Of a DNA stretch of 64,000 nt, positions 54,901-63,604 are shown piece after piece (the first letter of the stretch is position 1; each line of letters begins with the position of its first letter). Below the pieces are notes generated by a model. It ran no database searches, was not told where the DNA came from, and saw only the letters and a program-made list of their open reading frames with translations. Position numbers and translations under genes: made by a program. Source of the DNA: CAIKLP01 sp965279595 (GTDB lineage Bacteria; Bacteroidota; Bacteroidia; Sphingobacteriales; Sphingobacteriaceae); assembly GCA_965279595.1 (NCBI GenBank), contig OZ257246.1:1488001-1552000 (forward strand), written 5' to 3'.

Positions 54901-56515
54901 GCGTTCTATTTCTGCATTTGGATGTTTTCATGATACCTCTTTTACAGTAAGAGTTTTACCTTCACCCACTGCAAATTTTATTACTGATGTAACTTCCGGT
55001 TGTCAACCGTTGAGTATTAATTTTACCAATCTCTCCACATCTGGAATAAAATATTATTGGAATTATGGTGATGGAAATGATTCTAATATCAACGCAACTT
55101 TTCAAAGAGTTTATACCAATAACTCACGGTTACCTATTGAGTATCCAGTGCAATTAGTAGTTAGAAATACCAGTGGTTGTGTGGATACATTTAGCAGAAT
55201 AATTACCGTGTATCCTTTCTTAGATGCATCCTTTACTTTAAATGATACTGCATCTTGTAGTCCCTTTACCATTCATCCGCAAAATACTTCTACCAACACA
55301 ATAAATTATGCATGGTATGTTGATAATGTTTTAATAGATACCAATGCCAATCCAACAATTACTTTAACAAATATTACATTTACCAATCAAACATTTCAAT
55401 TAAGATTAGAAGCCGGTTCAGCTTATGGTTGTATCGTTCCATACACTCGTACTATACAAGTATTCCCGCGACCTGAAGCTAATTTCTTAGTCACTAATCC
55501 AGTAATTAAATTTCCTTTAAATACTTTTAGTTTAGTGAATCAAAACATACAAGCAGGCTTTAATTATAAATGGTTTTTTGGAGATGGCGATAGTGCTTTG
55601 ATTGCAAGCCCTGGTACTCACACTTATTTCCAACCGGGTAATTATGAAATTATTTTAATTGTATTTAATTCGCAATGTTCTGACACCATGCGAAGAATGG
55701 TACGCATTGAACCACCAACACCTATTGCTGTTTTTAATGGAACAGGAATTGGCTGTGCGCCTTTAACAGTTAGTTTTATTAATCAAACATTGTATGCCAC
55801 AACTTATAATTGGGATTTCGGTGATGGCAATACTTCTTCAGAATTTGAACCCACTCATACCTATAAAACTGGCGGAGTTTATAGTGTGCGTTTAGTTGCC
55901 ATTGGTGATGGTGGGGAAGACATAGAAATTCATCAAGATAGTGTTACCGTATTTGATTTACCGAATGCTTATTTTTTAGCACAACCTTCTATTGTTTATA
56001 TTCCATCTGATCCTTTAGTTATATTTAATTTATCAACCAATGCCACTCGTTACCATTGGGATTTTGGAGATGGTACACAATCCATCGACCCATCGCCACA
56101 ACATTATTATACCACAGTTGGTGATTATACTATTCGATTAATTGCAGAAAATGAAAATGGTTGCTTAGATACTTTTAGAGTGTTTAATGCAGTAAGGGCT
56201 GAAGGTGGAGGGAAAGTGGTAGTTCCGAATGCATTCACTCCTAATTTAAATGGAGGAAGCGGAGGCGCCATCAATCCAAATGAATTTAACAATGATGTGT
56301 TTCATCCAGTTATCAACGGTGCAGAAGAATATTACTTAAGTATTTTTAACCGTTGGGGTGAATTGTTATTTGAGTCAAGAGATGTGAACACAGGTTGGGA
56401 TGGATATTATAGAAACAAATTATGTAAGCAAGATGTATATGTTTGGAAAGTAGAAGCTATTTTTTCTGATGGTTCTAAAATTACAAAGTCAGGTGATTTA
56501 TTATTATTAAGATGA
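51923..56515 (+). CDS. giant PKD-repeat protein with T9SS type B sorting domain
   Basis: A 1530-residue secreted or surface protein. Signal peptide (MNDILHNKKRFLLLIICIAC ... SAKAQ), then at least 13 PKD-like domains recognisable by WDFGDG-type turns (for example WDFGDGNTSTQISPTHSF, WDFGDSTSENTV, WDFGDGNTSSEFEPTHTY, WDFGDGTQSIDPSPQHYY). The last 95 or so residues are the gliding-motility-associated type B C-terminal domain (VVPNAFTPN ... FNRWGELLFES ... GWDGYYRNK). Type B substrates need a PorP/SprF partner, which is the next gene. Adhesin-like role inferred. Confidence 0.92.
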   Translation: MNDILHNKKRFLLLIICIACCALNFSAKAQCPQFFNRNGIASSSPTWLQCIVGASPATTTLTIQAASLVGPCTIDWGDGSGLQVVAAILPNGSVSHVYTFALGTKTVTITQTLPIPCVIVGHYVVEREVRASIIAAAGGVTTVCAPGSISFLNNSQDVSDSTTFTLDFGDNTPVLNLTSANAGQIINHTYLKNSVNCNTNVTLTARNLCSGNAASTNIYGPIRIFDIDSAIIGASKNVLCYPDTNVIFTNSSVRNCVNDGNTQQRLERWIIHDYFGPGLDSVTNWSPWPPSTALNFNFPAPTRPRTYCVTLMDSSFCGVDTATRCITIIDPPIASFTSVDTVCGSQNITFTNTTPTAGTFAHAWDFGDGNTSTQISPTHSFTNAGNTTLTFNVRLIVTNGGATACRDTFIKVITVLPRPTSNFSQNAVAGNINGCDSLMVNFVDLSTNAISWDWDFDNNGLTDFSGQFPPVRKYLITSTVRLTVTGANGCSHTRTRTISIFRTPLADFTASSVCVNKTATFTDGSTPFPGNAITTRSWNFGDPASGGNNTSTATNPTHVFTIPNTYFVRLIVNSANGCSDTIIKSVIVQFPPTVNFTPTVTTGCSPLSVTFTNNTLNADPTLYVWKRLNAGNFSTQVSPSVTYVNNGTTNDTIRVRLVASTAFGCLDSITKTIVVFPNPIAGFAANTLPSCIPSPISFVNTSSGAISFAWDFNDGNFSNLPNPIHQFNNNSNSIRVYQVRLVATSPNTCTDTAELPVLVYPNQTFVINTNVDTGCTPVHVQFPAFPGIVNYNWDFGDAQLGTGASPQHTYVNFTQSDITYTARAILTNAFGCIDTVFKNTVVKPIPTAFFTSNVSSGCLPFDVSFQNVSTSATQYHWDFGDSTSENTVSAIVNHRYRNETASPLKRTVTLTAYNNDSCESIHTQDVLIFPQVKAIFSIDSVACSPFVAQADNRSIAAQKYYWFLDGSLIDSVQNKEFIISNSNTIPETHVIRLRSISAFGCFHDTSFTVRVLPSPTANFITDVTSGCQPLSINFTNLSTSGIKYYWNYGDGNDSNINATFQRVYTNNSRLPIEYPVQLVVRNTSGCVDTFSRIITVYPFLDASFTLNDTASCSPFTIHPQNTSTNTINYAWYVDNVLIDTNANPTITLTNITFTNQTFQLRLEAGSAYGCIVPYTRTIQVFPRPEANFLVTNPVIKFPLNTFSLVNQNIQAGFNYKWFFGDGDSALIASPGTHTYFQPGNYEIILIVFNSQCSDTMRRMVRIEPPTPIAVFNGTGIGCAPLTVSFINQTLYATTYNWDFGDGNTSSEFEPTHTYKTGGVYSVRLVAIGDGGEDIEIHQDSVTVFDLPNAYFLAQPSIVYIPSDPLVIFNLSTNATRYHWDFGDGTQSIDPSPQHYYTTVGDYTIRLIAENENGCLDTFRVFNAVRAEGGGKVVVPNAFTPNLNGGSGGAINPNEFNNDVFHPVINGAEEYYLSIFNRWGELLFESRDVNTGWDGYYRNKLCKQDVYVWKVEAIFSDGSKITKSGDLLLLR

Positions 56516-56531
56516 GGGGACTTTAGATTCA

Positions 56532-57548
56532 ATGATACGCTCTTATAAATTGTTTTTAGTTATTGTTTTTGGATTTTTGTTTAATGCAACAAAGGTCCAA
56601 GCACAAGACCCACAATTCTCACAAAATTATGCTACTCCGCTTTATTTAAATCCAGCATTTACTGGTGCAAATAGTTGGCAAAGAGTCATTCTTAATTATC
56701 GAAATCAATGGCCCGCTGCCTCTAGTATTGGTTTTGTTTCTTATGTTTTTTCATATGATTATAATATCTCATCCATTTCAAGTGGGATAGGTTTTTTTGC
56801 TATTCAAGATAGAGCAGGAGAAAGCGCATTGACTTATAGAAGTTTCGGCGGACTCTATTCTTATGAAGCTAGATTAACTAAAGAATGGTCGTTGAGAATG
56901 GGTGTACATTTTGCCTATACTTCTAAAGATGTTGATTATTCGCGTTTATTGTTTAATGATCAAATCTCAACAGGAGGTGGTATTTCATTTGATGCCAATA
57001 GTTATTTCAATGTAAGTTATTTAGATATCAATAGCGGAATGTTATTGTATAATCGAAATGCATTTATTGGTTTTGCTGGCTCTCACTTAACTGAACCCAA
57101 TGAATCATTTATTGGTGGCGAAAGTAAATTACCCAGAAAATTTTCTATTCATGGGGGTTATAAATTTGATTTGAATGCAACGCGAGTTGTTCGCAATATT
57201 ATGCCAACTTTCAATTACAAATGGCAAGGCAATTTTGATCAATTAGATATGGGAATATATTATAACCATGAGCCTTTGGTTTTAGGAATATGGTATAGGG
57301 GCGTTCCTATTTCAGCATTCTCGAATTCTTATTTTAATAATGATGCGTTTGTTTTTTTAGTTGGATATAATGTCAATGACCAACCCCTACATATTGGTTA
57401 TTCTTATGACTTAACCGTATCAGGTTTATTTAGTAATTCAGGTGGTAGTCATGAAATCTCTTTAGTTTATGAATTCGGTAAAGGGGGAAAAGGAGGAGCT
57501 GGAAATTCAAGATATAATAGAAAACCAATTCCTTGTGCCAAATTTTAA
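56532..57548 (+). CDS. PorP/SprF family T9SS membrane protein
   Basis: A 338-residue outer-membrane protein with signal peptide and the family start (DPQFSQNYATPLYLNPAFTGA...RVILNYRNQWP). SprF-like proteins help secrete or anchor one cognate type B substrate; it lies 16 bp after the PKD protein gene, the usual substrate-partner order. Confidence 0.93.
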   Translation: MIRSYKLFLVIVFGFLFNATKVQAQDPQFSQNYATPLYLNPAFTGANSWQRVILNYRNQWPAASSIGFVSYVFSYDYNISSISSGIGFFAIQDRAGESALTYRSFGGLYSYEARLTKEWSLRMGVHFAYTSKDVDYSRLLFNDQISTGGGISFDANSYFNVSYLDINSGMLLYNRNAFIGFAGSHLTEPNESFIGGESKLPRKFSIHGGYKFDLNATRVVRNIMPTFNYKWQGNFDQLDMGIYYNHEPLVLGIWYRGVPISAFSNSYFNNDAFVFLVGYNVNDQPLHIGYSYDLTVSGLFSNSGGSHEISLVYEFGKGGKGGAGNSRYNRKPIPCAKF

Positions 57549-57871
57549 GGTAATTTCTTGCCTTCAAAGTAAATCAATAACTAAGCCCCATCTACTTTAT
57601 TAAGGCTATTTGAAAAAGCTAAAATATTGCCTGTTAATAGGTTAATAAAGCTATTCGTTTTTTTAACTGTTGATAAATAAAGTACTTTACATTTTTTTTG
57701 CCAATTATTGATCTATCCAAGCAAATGAATATTCTGTAATTTAAGCAAAAACCATTTTTTAATCTGAATTCAAGATTAATCCCATTTCGTTTTCGCTGTT
57801 TTGCTAGATATCTAAGAATTAATTATTTATGCACATTTGTGAAGGTTAACAGTGGAAAAAATAAGCCTTAC

Positions 57872-57888
57872 TTAACGTTCTCTTAATA
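57872..57888 (+). promoter_or_regulatory. phased TTAAC-like repeats before the nuclease gene
   Basis: TTAACG at 57872 and TTAATA at 57883, 11 bp apart, 37 and 26 bp before the TAnnTTTG box at 57909. These are the same offsets as in the arrays before the TonB receptor and the duplicated T9SS protein. Only two clear copies, so chance is harder to exclude for this site alone. Confidence 0.5.
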
Positions 57889-57908
57889 CAGTGAATTCAA
57901 TTTATATG

Positions 57909-57916
57909 TACATTTG
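57909..57916 (+). promoter_or_regulatory. -7 box of the nuclease operon
   Basis: TACATTTG, exact TAnnTTTG, 28 bp before the start. No TTG -33 element at the usual spacing. Confidence 0.7.
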
Positions 57917-57944
57917 CAGGCTGACATAAACTGTTTATACTACC

Positions 57945-59243
57945 ATGCTGAAGAAATTCGTAATTCATTCAATTTTGCCAATAATGCTATTTACTTTGAT
58001 GGCATTTAAGGCTCAATCACAAGACACCATCAGGGTAATGCAGTATAATTTGTTGAGATACGGGGAATCCAATCAACCTCCTTCTACCAAAAACCCATTA
58101 TTAACTACCATTGTTAATTATGTTCAACCTGATATTATTGGTGTGAATGAACTTTCAGCTACTGCTGATTATGCGCAAAATGTATTAACCGGCGCTTTGA
58201 ATATCAATGGAATCACAAAATGGAAAAGAGGATTATTGTCAAAAGCTGGTGCTGACAAATCATTAACCAATACCATTTTTTATAATTCTGAAAAATTTGT
58301 TTTAGTAAGTCAAGATACTGCCGCAACTTATCAAAGAGAAATTACTGCTTTCAATCTGTATTATAACGATAGCAATTTGGTGACTACTCATGATACAATT
58401 TTCTTTACTGTAATTGTTTTGCATCTAAAAGCAAGTAATGGTTCAGCTGAAGCTGCTACCCGTGCTATGGAAACTGCACAAGTTGCCAATTATATGAAGA
58501 AGTTTAATAAACCTCGCAATGTGGTAATCATGGGCGATTATAATGTTTATACACATACTGAAGTAGCCTATCAAAATTTAGTAGCCGATACCAATTTAAT
58601 GACTCGTTTCTATGATCCATTAAATAAACCAGGAGCATGGAATAACAATGGCACTTTTTCAACCATTCATACACAATCAACACATAGTGCAACCGGTGGT
58701 AGTTTTTCAGGTGGAGGTTTAGATGATCGTTTTGATATCATGCTAACCACTCGCTCTATCATTGATGATTCATTAAAAGTTAGAATTTTACCAAGCACTT
58801 ATATTCCTGTTGGAAATGATGGCTTACATTTTAATTTAGCTTTAACAGATGCACCTATAAATAATTCAGTTCCTTCCAATGTGTTAACCGCATTGTATAA
58901 CATGTCTGATCATTTACCTATTCGTGCTGATTTTGTTTTCAACCCTACAAAACCAGTGGTGCAAGGTGTTTCAAAAGATGTTGCAAATTTCAATCATCAA
59001 ATACAAGTGGCTAATCCATTTAAAAATGAGATTAATGTACATGTAAGTGGCGCATTATTGAATCAAATAATTCATGTAAAATTATACAATGCTTCAGGGA
59101 AATTGATTTATGCTGAAAAATTAGCAATGCAAAATTCAGATTTTCAAATTAACCCAACTAGAGAATTAGCATCAGGCTTATATATTTTGCGATTTGAAAA
59201 TAAAGATGGTTTAACAATAAGTAAAAAAATCAGCAAGCAATAG
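57945..59243 (+). CDS. secreted EEP-fold nuclease/phosphatase with T9SS tail
   Basis: A 432-residue protein of the endonuclease/exonuclease/phosphatase fold. Signal peptide (ends AQSQ). Active-site residues visible: N35 (MQYNLLRYG), Mg-binding E69 (VNELSA), catalytic H160 (LHLKAS), D198 and N200 (GDYNVY) and D322-H323 (SDHLP). The last 80 or so residues are a T9SS type A sorting domain (NPFKNEINVHVSG ... ASGLYILRFENK). It could cut extracellular DNA/RNA; a phospholipase or sphingomyelinase-like activity cannot be excluded. Confidence 0.88.
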   Translation: MLKKFVIHSILPIMLFTLMAFKAQSQDTIRVMQYNLLRYGESNQPPSTKNPLLTTIVNYVQPDIIGVNELSATADYAQNVLTGALNINGITKWKRGLLSKAGADKSLTNTIFYNSEKFVLVSQDTAATYQREITAFNLYYNDSNLVTTHDTIFFTVIVLHLKASNGSAEAATRAMETAQVANYMKKFNKPRNVVIMGDYNVYTHTEVAYQNLVADTNLMTRFYDPLNKPGAWNNNGTFSTIHTQSTHSATGGSFSGGGLDDRFDIMLTTRSIIDDSLKVRILPSTYIPVGNDGLHFNLALTDAPINNSVPSNVLTALYNMSDHLPIRADFVFNPTKPVVQGVSKDVANFNHQIQVANPFKNEINVHVSGALLNQIIHVKLYNASGKLIYAEKLAMQNSDFQINPTRELASGLYILRFENKDGLTISKKISKQ

Positions 59244-59244
59244 T

Positions 59245-61365
59245 ATGCCGTTTTCATTTAAAAAAATTACCACTACTTTTTTAACTAGCCTTTTATTGTT
59301 ACACAGCAGTAATGTTGTGTTGGCACAAGCTTCCTTTGATGAGAAATTAACTACTGCAGGAAATATCCGCATGACCGTTAATAATTTGGGAATGATTGGT
59401 AATGCATTCAAAGGTTCTTATAATATTTTAGGTTACCCTTCCTGTGAATTCCCTGCAAACTCAGGTGTTGAACATTTGTTTCAAGGTGGTTTATGGATTG
59501 GTTGTTTAATCAATGGTTCGCAAGTAGCAGTTAGTTCTGGCGCTATTGATGATGCTTCAGGTTATACCACAGGTAAAGGTGGTTTTGAATTTACTGCGGC
59601 TATTGGTTCTAAATTAAGAGAGCGTTCAAGTTTAATTGATAATCCATTGTATCAAACGGATGCCATTTCTCATCAAGATTATATTTCAGATTTTACTGAT
59701 AAAAATATCATCGTACCTGGAACAAACATTGTCATCAATAATCATCAATTTCCTTTAGGAGCTGATGTACATTTCGAAGCCTATAATTACAATTTTAATT
59801 TCGCAAACTATTTTGTGATTTTGAATTATACCATTACCAACAACAGTACCAATAATTGGGATAGTGTATTCATTGGTTATTGGAAAGATGGTGTGGTGCG
59901 TAATGTAAATATTACTCCTCCGGGTGGTGGTGCTTTTTATAATAAAGGTGGAAATGGATTTTTAGATTCATTAGACATTGCTTATGAATTTGATGCAACA
60001 GGTGATGTTGGTTTTACAAATAGTTATGTTGGATTAAAATATTTAGGTTCTACTGATCCAGCTGGTTTTGCACATCCATTAGTTCGTCCAAATTTCCATG
60101 CTTTTTATAATTCATGGCAGTTTCAAAATTCTGCTGATCCACTTTATTTTTCACCTACTGATGATAATCAGAAATACGGAAAAATGACTTCAGGTTTGAA
60201 TACCCGTTCAGATTGGGAAACAGTTATTCGTCCAACACTTCGTCAAGCAAATAACCGCTCGCACTTAATGTCGGTTGGTCCATTTGTACAAATAAAACCG
60301 GGAGAAACTATCAATATTTCTTTCTCTTTAGTATGTGCTAAAAAAGTAGAAGATGGCAATCCGAACACTGCTGATAATGATGCACAAAAATCAGTGCTTA
60401 TTCAGAATTCAAAATTTGCTCAAACAGCTTTCAATGGGGAAGATGTAAATTTCAACGGCATACTTGATGCGGGTGAAGACCGCGATGGTAATGGAACAAT
60501 CACTCGTTTTGTTTTACCAACGCCTCCAAGTTTACCTCGAATGAAAGTTGTTTCAACCGAAAATAAAATTGAATTGTATTGGTCTAACAATGCAGAAAGT
60601 TCGATAGATCCTATTTCTAAAAAGAAAGATTTTGAAGGCTATAGAATTTATAAAACTACCTTAGGTTTTGATGTGACAGAAACACAAGACATTGCTAAAT
60701 CATTGAAATTAGTAGGGGAGTTTGATAGAAATGATAACAGTCTTTTTAACAATACAGGCTTATCATCAATTCGTTTAGCTGATTCAATCAATTTTGGAGA
60801 ATTCACAACAACAGGTGATTCTATTTTTTATCATTACAAATACACCTTTAACAATGTGCAAAATGGATGGCAACAAGCCATCGCCTTAACTGCATTTGAT
60901 CAAGGTGATGCGGTGAATAATTTAGAATCATTAGAGTCAAGTACGCTGCCAAATTTAAAAAGAGTATTCCCCGGAATGCCTGTCAATGATGACTTTGCGA
61001 ATGGTGATCCATTTGTTTACCCTAACCCATATTATGGAGTTGCATCATGGGAGGGAATTAGTAATAATCCGGAAGATAAGAAATTGTATTTCGCAAATTT
61101 ACCTTCAACTTGTAACGTAAGAATTTATACGCAATCAGGTGATTTGGTAGATGAGTTTACACACAATCAAGATTACAACGGTTCAGATATTAAATGGAAT
61201 GCCACTTATGGTGATTCAGAAAAATCACAATATTCAGGTGGAGAACATGCATGGGATTTATTATCCAAAGACAATCAAATTATAGCAAGAGGAATTTATT
61301 TATTCTCAGTGAAAGATGCCAAAACTGGAAAAGTTTTCAAAGGCAAATTTGCTTTGATTAAATAA
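59245..61365 (+). CDS. T9SS-tail secreted protein, unknown function
   Basis: A 706-residue protein starting 1 bp after the nuclease stop. Signal peptide (ends VVLAQA), a long region without recognised domains (GVEHLFQGGLWIGCLINGSQVAVSSG; aspartate/asparagine-rich DVNFNGILDAGEDRDGNGT that resembles a calcium-binding EF-like loop), an FN3-like part (ELYWSNNAES ... DFEGYRIYKTT) and a C-terminal T9SS type A-like tail (FVYPNPYYG ... GIYLFSVKD). Presumably cotranscribed with the nuclease. Confidence 0.8.
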   Translation: MPFSFKKITTTFLTSLLLLHSSNVVLAQASFDEKLTTAGNIRMTVNNLGMIGNAFKGSYNILGYPSCEFPANSGVEHLFQGGLWIGCLINGSQVAVSSGAIDDASGYTTGKGGFEFTAAIGSKLRERSSLIDNPLYQTDAISHQDYISDFTDKNIIVPGTNIVINNHQFPLGADVHFEAYNYNFNFANYFVILNYTITNNSTNNWDSVFIGYWKDGVVRNVNITPPGGGAFYNKGGNGFLDSLDIAYEFDATGDVGFTNSYVGLKYLGSTDPAGFAHPLVRPNFHAFYNSWQFQNSADPLYFSPTDDNQKYGKMTSGLNTRSDWETVIRPTLRQANNRSHLMSVGPFVQIKPGETINISFSLVCAKKVEDGNPNTADNDAQKSVLIQNSKFAQTAFNGEDVNFNGILDAGEDRDGNGTITRFVLPTPPSLPRMKVVSTENKIELYWSNNAESSIDPISKKKDFEGYRIYKTTLGFDVTETQDIAKSLKLVGEFDRNDNSLFNNTGLSSIRLADSINFGEFTTTGDSIFYHYKYTFNNVQNGWQQAIALTAFDQGDAVNNLESLESSTLPNLKRVFPGMPVNDDFANGDPFVYPNPYYGVASWEGISNNPEDKKLYFANLPSTCNVRIYTQSGDLVDEFTHNQDYNGSDIKWNATYGDSEKSQYSGGEHAWDLLSKDNQIIARGIYLFSVKDAKTGKVFKGKFALIK

Positions 61366-61421
61366 GTACAATTAATTTTTTATCGATAAACATTTATAAG
61401 ATATACAAACAAAAAAAGATC

Positions 61422-63551
61422 ATGAACAAAAAATTACTCAGTGTTGGATTATTGTTACTTGGGGCTATGGCTGCTAAGGCACAATATCCTGTAAAAACAA
61501 TTCAGCAAGTACAAACTGTTTCACAACAGGATTTGGCTGCTGGTATTGAAGGTTCAACTATTGCAGCAACTGATACTATCATCATTCGTGGTGTGGTAAT
61601 GATGGATGCAGGTTTATCTTCATTAGTAGGTGGAAAACAAATTTGGATTCAAGCCAATGATGGTTCTTCTTTCTCAGGTATTGATGTTTACCAACCATTC
61701 CCAGGCACAGGTACTCCGGGTGATGCAGGTACAGGCATACTTTCATTAGTTGCTGGTGACTCTGTTGAAATTGTTGGTAATGTTTTGGAATTTCAAGGTG
61801 AAACAGAATTCGTTCCTGTGAATACCAATCCAGCTACACCTATTCAAATATTAGGTGGTGGTATTACTTTAAAATCTAAATTAATTACTGCTGCTGAATT
61901 AAATGATCCAAACAGAAATAACATTTTAACTACTGGTGAGCAGTATGAAGGTATGTATGTTGAATTACAAAACATGACCGTTTCAACTGTTGATTATTTC
62001 TCAAGCGGAACACGTGTTAGTTTTAACATCGTTGATGCAAGTGGAAATAAGATCAATGTTTCTGATCGTTTCAAAGCATTTAAATTACCAGCTGCTGGTG
62101 GAACTTTTGTACCTCCAAATGTGGGCGACGTTTTAACAAGTATCAAAGGTGTTGTATTACATAGTTTAAATAACCGTGGTTATGAAATTCATGTATTTGA
62201 TGCTTCTCAAATTGTTTACGGTGCTGCAGCTCCTACTATTTCACAAATCACTCGTTCTATCAAAATCCCTACAAGTGCTGATGCGGTTACTATTTCAGCT
62301 AACGTAACGGATAAAGATGGTATCACTTCTGCAACTTTATTTTATGCAGTGGGTGTAAATAGTTCAAATTATATTGCAACAACAATGACTGCTAATGGTA
62401 ATATTTACTCTGCAACTATTCCAGCTCAAGCTGATGGTTCATTCGTTAAATATTTTATTGAAGCAAAAGATAATTCAGTTGGACAATTAACTAGTCGTAT
62501 TCCAAATGTACCTACTGAAGACCCTAAGTTTTTTGTAGTTAGAAATGGCGGTATCAATATTTATGATGTACAATACACTCCATTTAAAAATGGTAATTCA
62601 GGTTTCTTAGATGATCAAGTAACCGTAACAGGTGTTGTAACTTCTTCATCTACTGATTTAGGTTATGTATTTATTCAACAAGAAAACCAATTGAATTGGG
62701 GTGGTATCATGTGTATTGGTAGTACTACTTTATCTACTTTAAATATTGGCGATAAAGTTTCAGTAACTGGTACAGTGAAAGAAAATTTTGGTTTCACTAG
62801 AATTGAAGCAATCACTTCAGTTTCTAAAACTGGTACTGGTACAATCACTCCAGTAGTTTTAGTAGCTGATTCATTCCGTAAATATAGTTTCACTGGTACT
62901 GAACCTTATGAAGGTATGTTAGTGAAATTTATGGGTAATGGAAGTAAATTGAAAGTGGTAAATAGCAATGCTGATGCTCCTTCAAATTTTGCTGAATACA
63001 GAGTAGGTCCAGATACAGTTGATGCAGGTGCAGGTTGCCGTATCATTGCTGGTCGTGTTACTTCATCTGTTTACTCTTCTTTAAATGTTTCTTATGTAAA
63101 TGATTCTATATGGGCTACAATTTCTGGTACTATGTTAGTTCCACCTATTGAAGTTCAAAAAGGTGATAGCATGACTTCAGTTACTGGTATCATGGATTAT
63201 TCATTTAGCAATTGCAAATTAATGCCACGTAACAATGCTGATTTTGAAAACTACAGTCAAATGACCGTTGGTTTCAATTCACAATTTGTAAACAAAGGTC
63301 AAGTGGTTGCTTATCCAAATCCTGCAAAAGAGTCTATCAATTTTGATTATATTTTACCAGTAGGAACTGATAAAATTCAATTAGTGATTTATGATTTAAT
63401 GGGAAAAAGAATTGCTACTGAACAATTAAATTCAAATAGCGGTACTCATACTATTGAACTTTCTAAATATGTTCAAGGTGCTTACATTTATTCTGTTCAA
63501 TCAGAAAATAATGGAGTATTAAACAATGGAAGATTTGTTGTAATCAAATAA
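61422..63551 (+). CDS. T9SS-tail secreted protein with OB-fold (YhcR-like) domains
   Basis: A 709-residue exported protein. Signal peptide (ends MAAKAQ). Two OB-fold-like regions: about 25-270, and about 380-590 with the pattern DQVTVTGVVTSSS ... GYVFIQQENQLNWGGIMC ... GDKVSVTGTVKENFGFTRI ... EPYEGMLVKF. This is the layout of the OB-fold DNA-binding domain in large extracellular nucleases (YhcR/ExeM type). An Ig-like domain (about 280-370) lies between them, and a T9SS type A tail (AYPNPAKESINF ... GAYIYSVQ) ends the chain. It lacks the catalytic domain, which the first gene of the cluster supplies. Confidence 0.78.
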   Translation: MNKKLLSVGLLLLGAMAAKAQYPVKTIQQVQTVSQQDLAAGIEGSTIAATDTIIIRGVVMMDAGLSSLVGGKQIWIQANDGSSFSGIDVYQPFPGTGTPGDAGTGILSLVAGDSVEIVGNVLEFQGETEFVPVNTNPATPIQILGGGITLKSKLITAAELNDPNRNNILTTGEQYEGMYVELQNMTVSTVDYFSSGTRVSFNIVDASGNKINVSDRFKAFKLPAAGGTFVPPNVGDVLTSIKGVVLHSLNNRGYEIHVFDASQIVYGAAAPTISQITRSIKIPTSADAVTISANVTDKDGITSATLFYAVGVNSSNYIATTMTANGNIYSATIPAQADGSFVKYFIEAKDNSVGQLTSRIPNVPTEDPKFFVVRNGGINIYDVQYTPFKNGNSGFLDDQVTVTGVVTSSSTDLGYVFIQQENQLNWGGIMCIGSTTLSTLNIGDKVSVTGTVKENFGFTRIEAITSVSKTGTGTITPVVLVADSFRKYSFTGTEPYEGMLVKFMGNGSKLKVVNSNADAPSNFAEYRVGPDTVDAGAGCRIIAGRVTSSVYSSLNVSYVNDSIWATISGTMLVPPIEVQKGDSMTSVTGIMDYSFSNCKLMPRNNADFENYSQMTVGFNSQFVNKGQVVAYPNPAKESINFDYILPVGTDKIQLVIYDLMGKRIATEQLNSNSGTHTIELSKYVQGAYIYSVQSENNGVLNNGRFVVIK

Positions 63552-63557
63552 TTATTT

Positions 63558-63592
63558 AAATAGGGCTGTGATTTTATTGCAGCCCTATTTTT
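63558..63592 (+). terminator. terminator after the nuclease cluster
   Basis: AAATAGGGCTG/CAGCCCTATTT stem with an 11-nt loop, then TTTTT. Confidence 0.88.
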
Positions 63593-63604
63593 AATCATTT
63601 TTAA

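Larger units (their letters stand above)
57549..57944. other. AT-rich intergenic region before the nuclease gene
   Basis: No ORF of note. It contains the regulatory array and -7 box described separately (57872-57916), and a further TTAACA at 57846. Confidence 0.55.
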
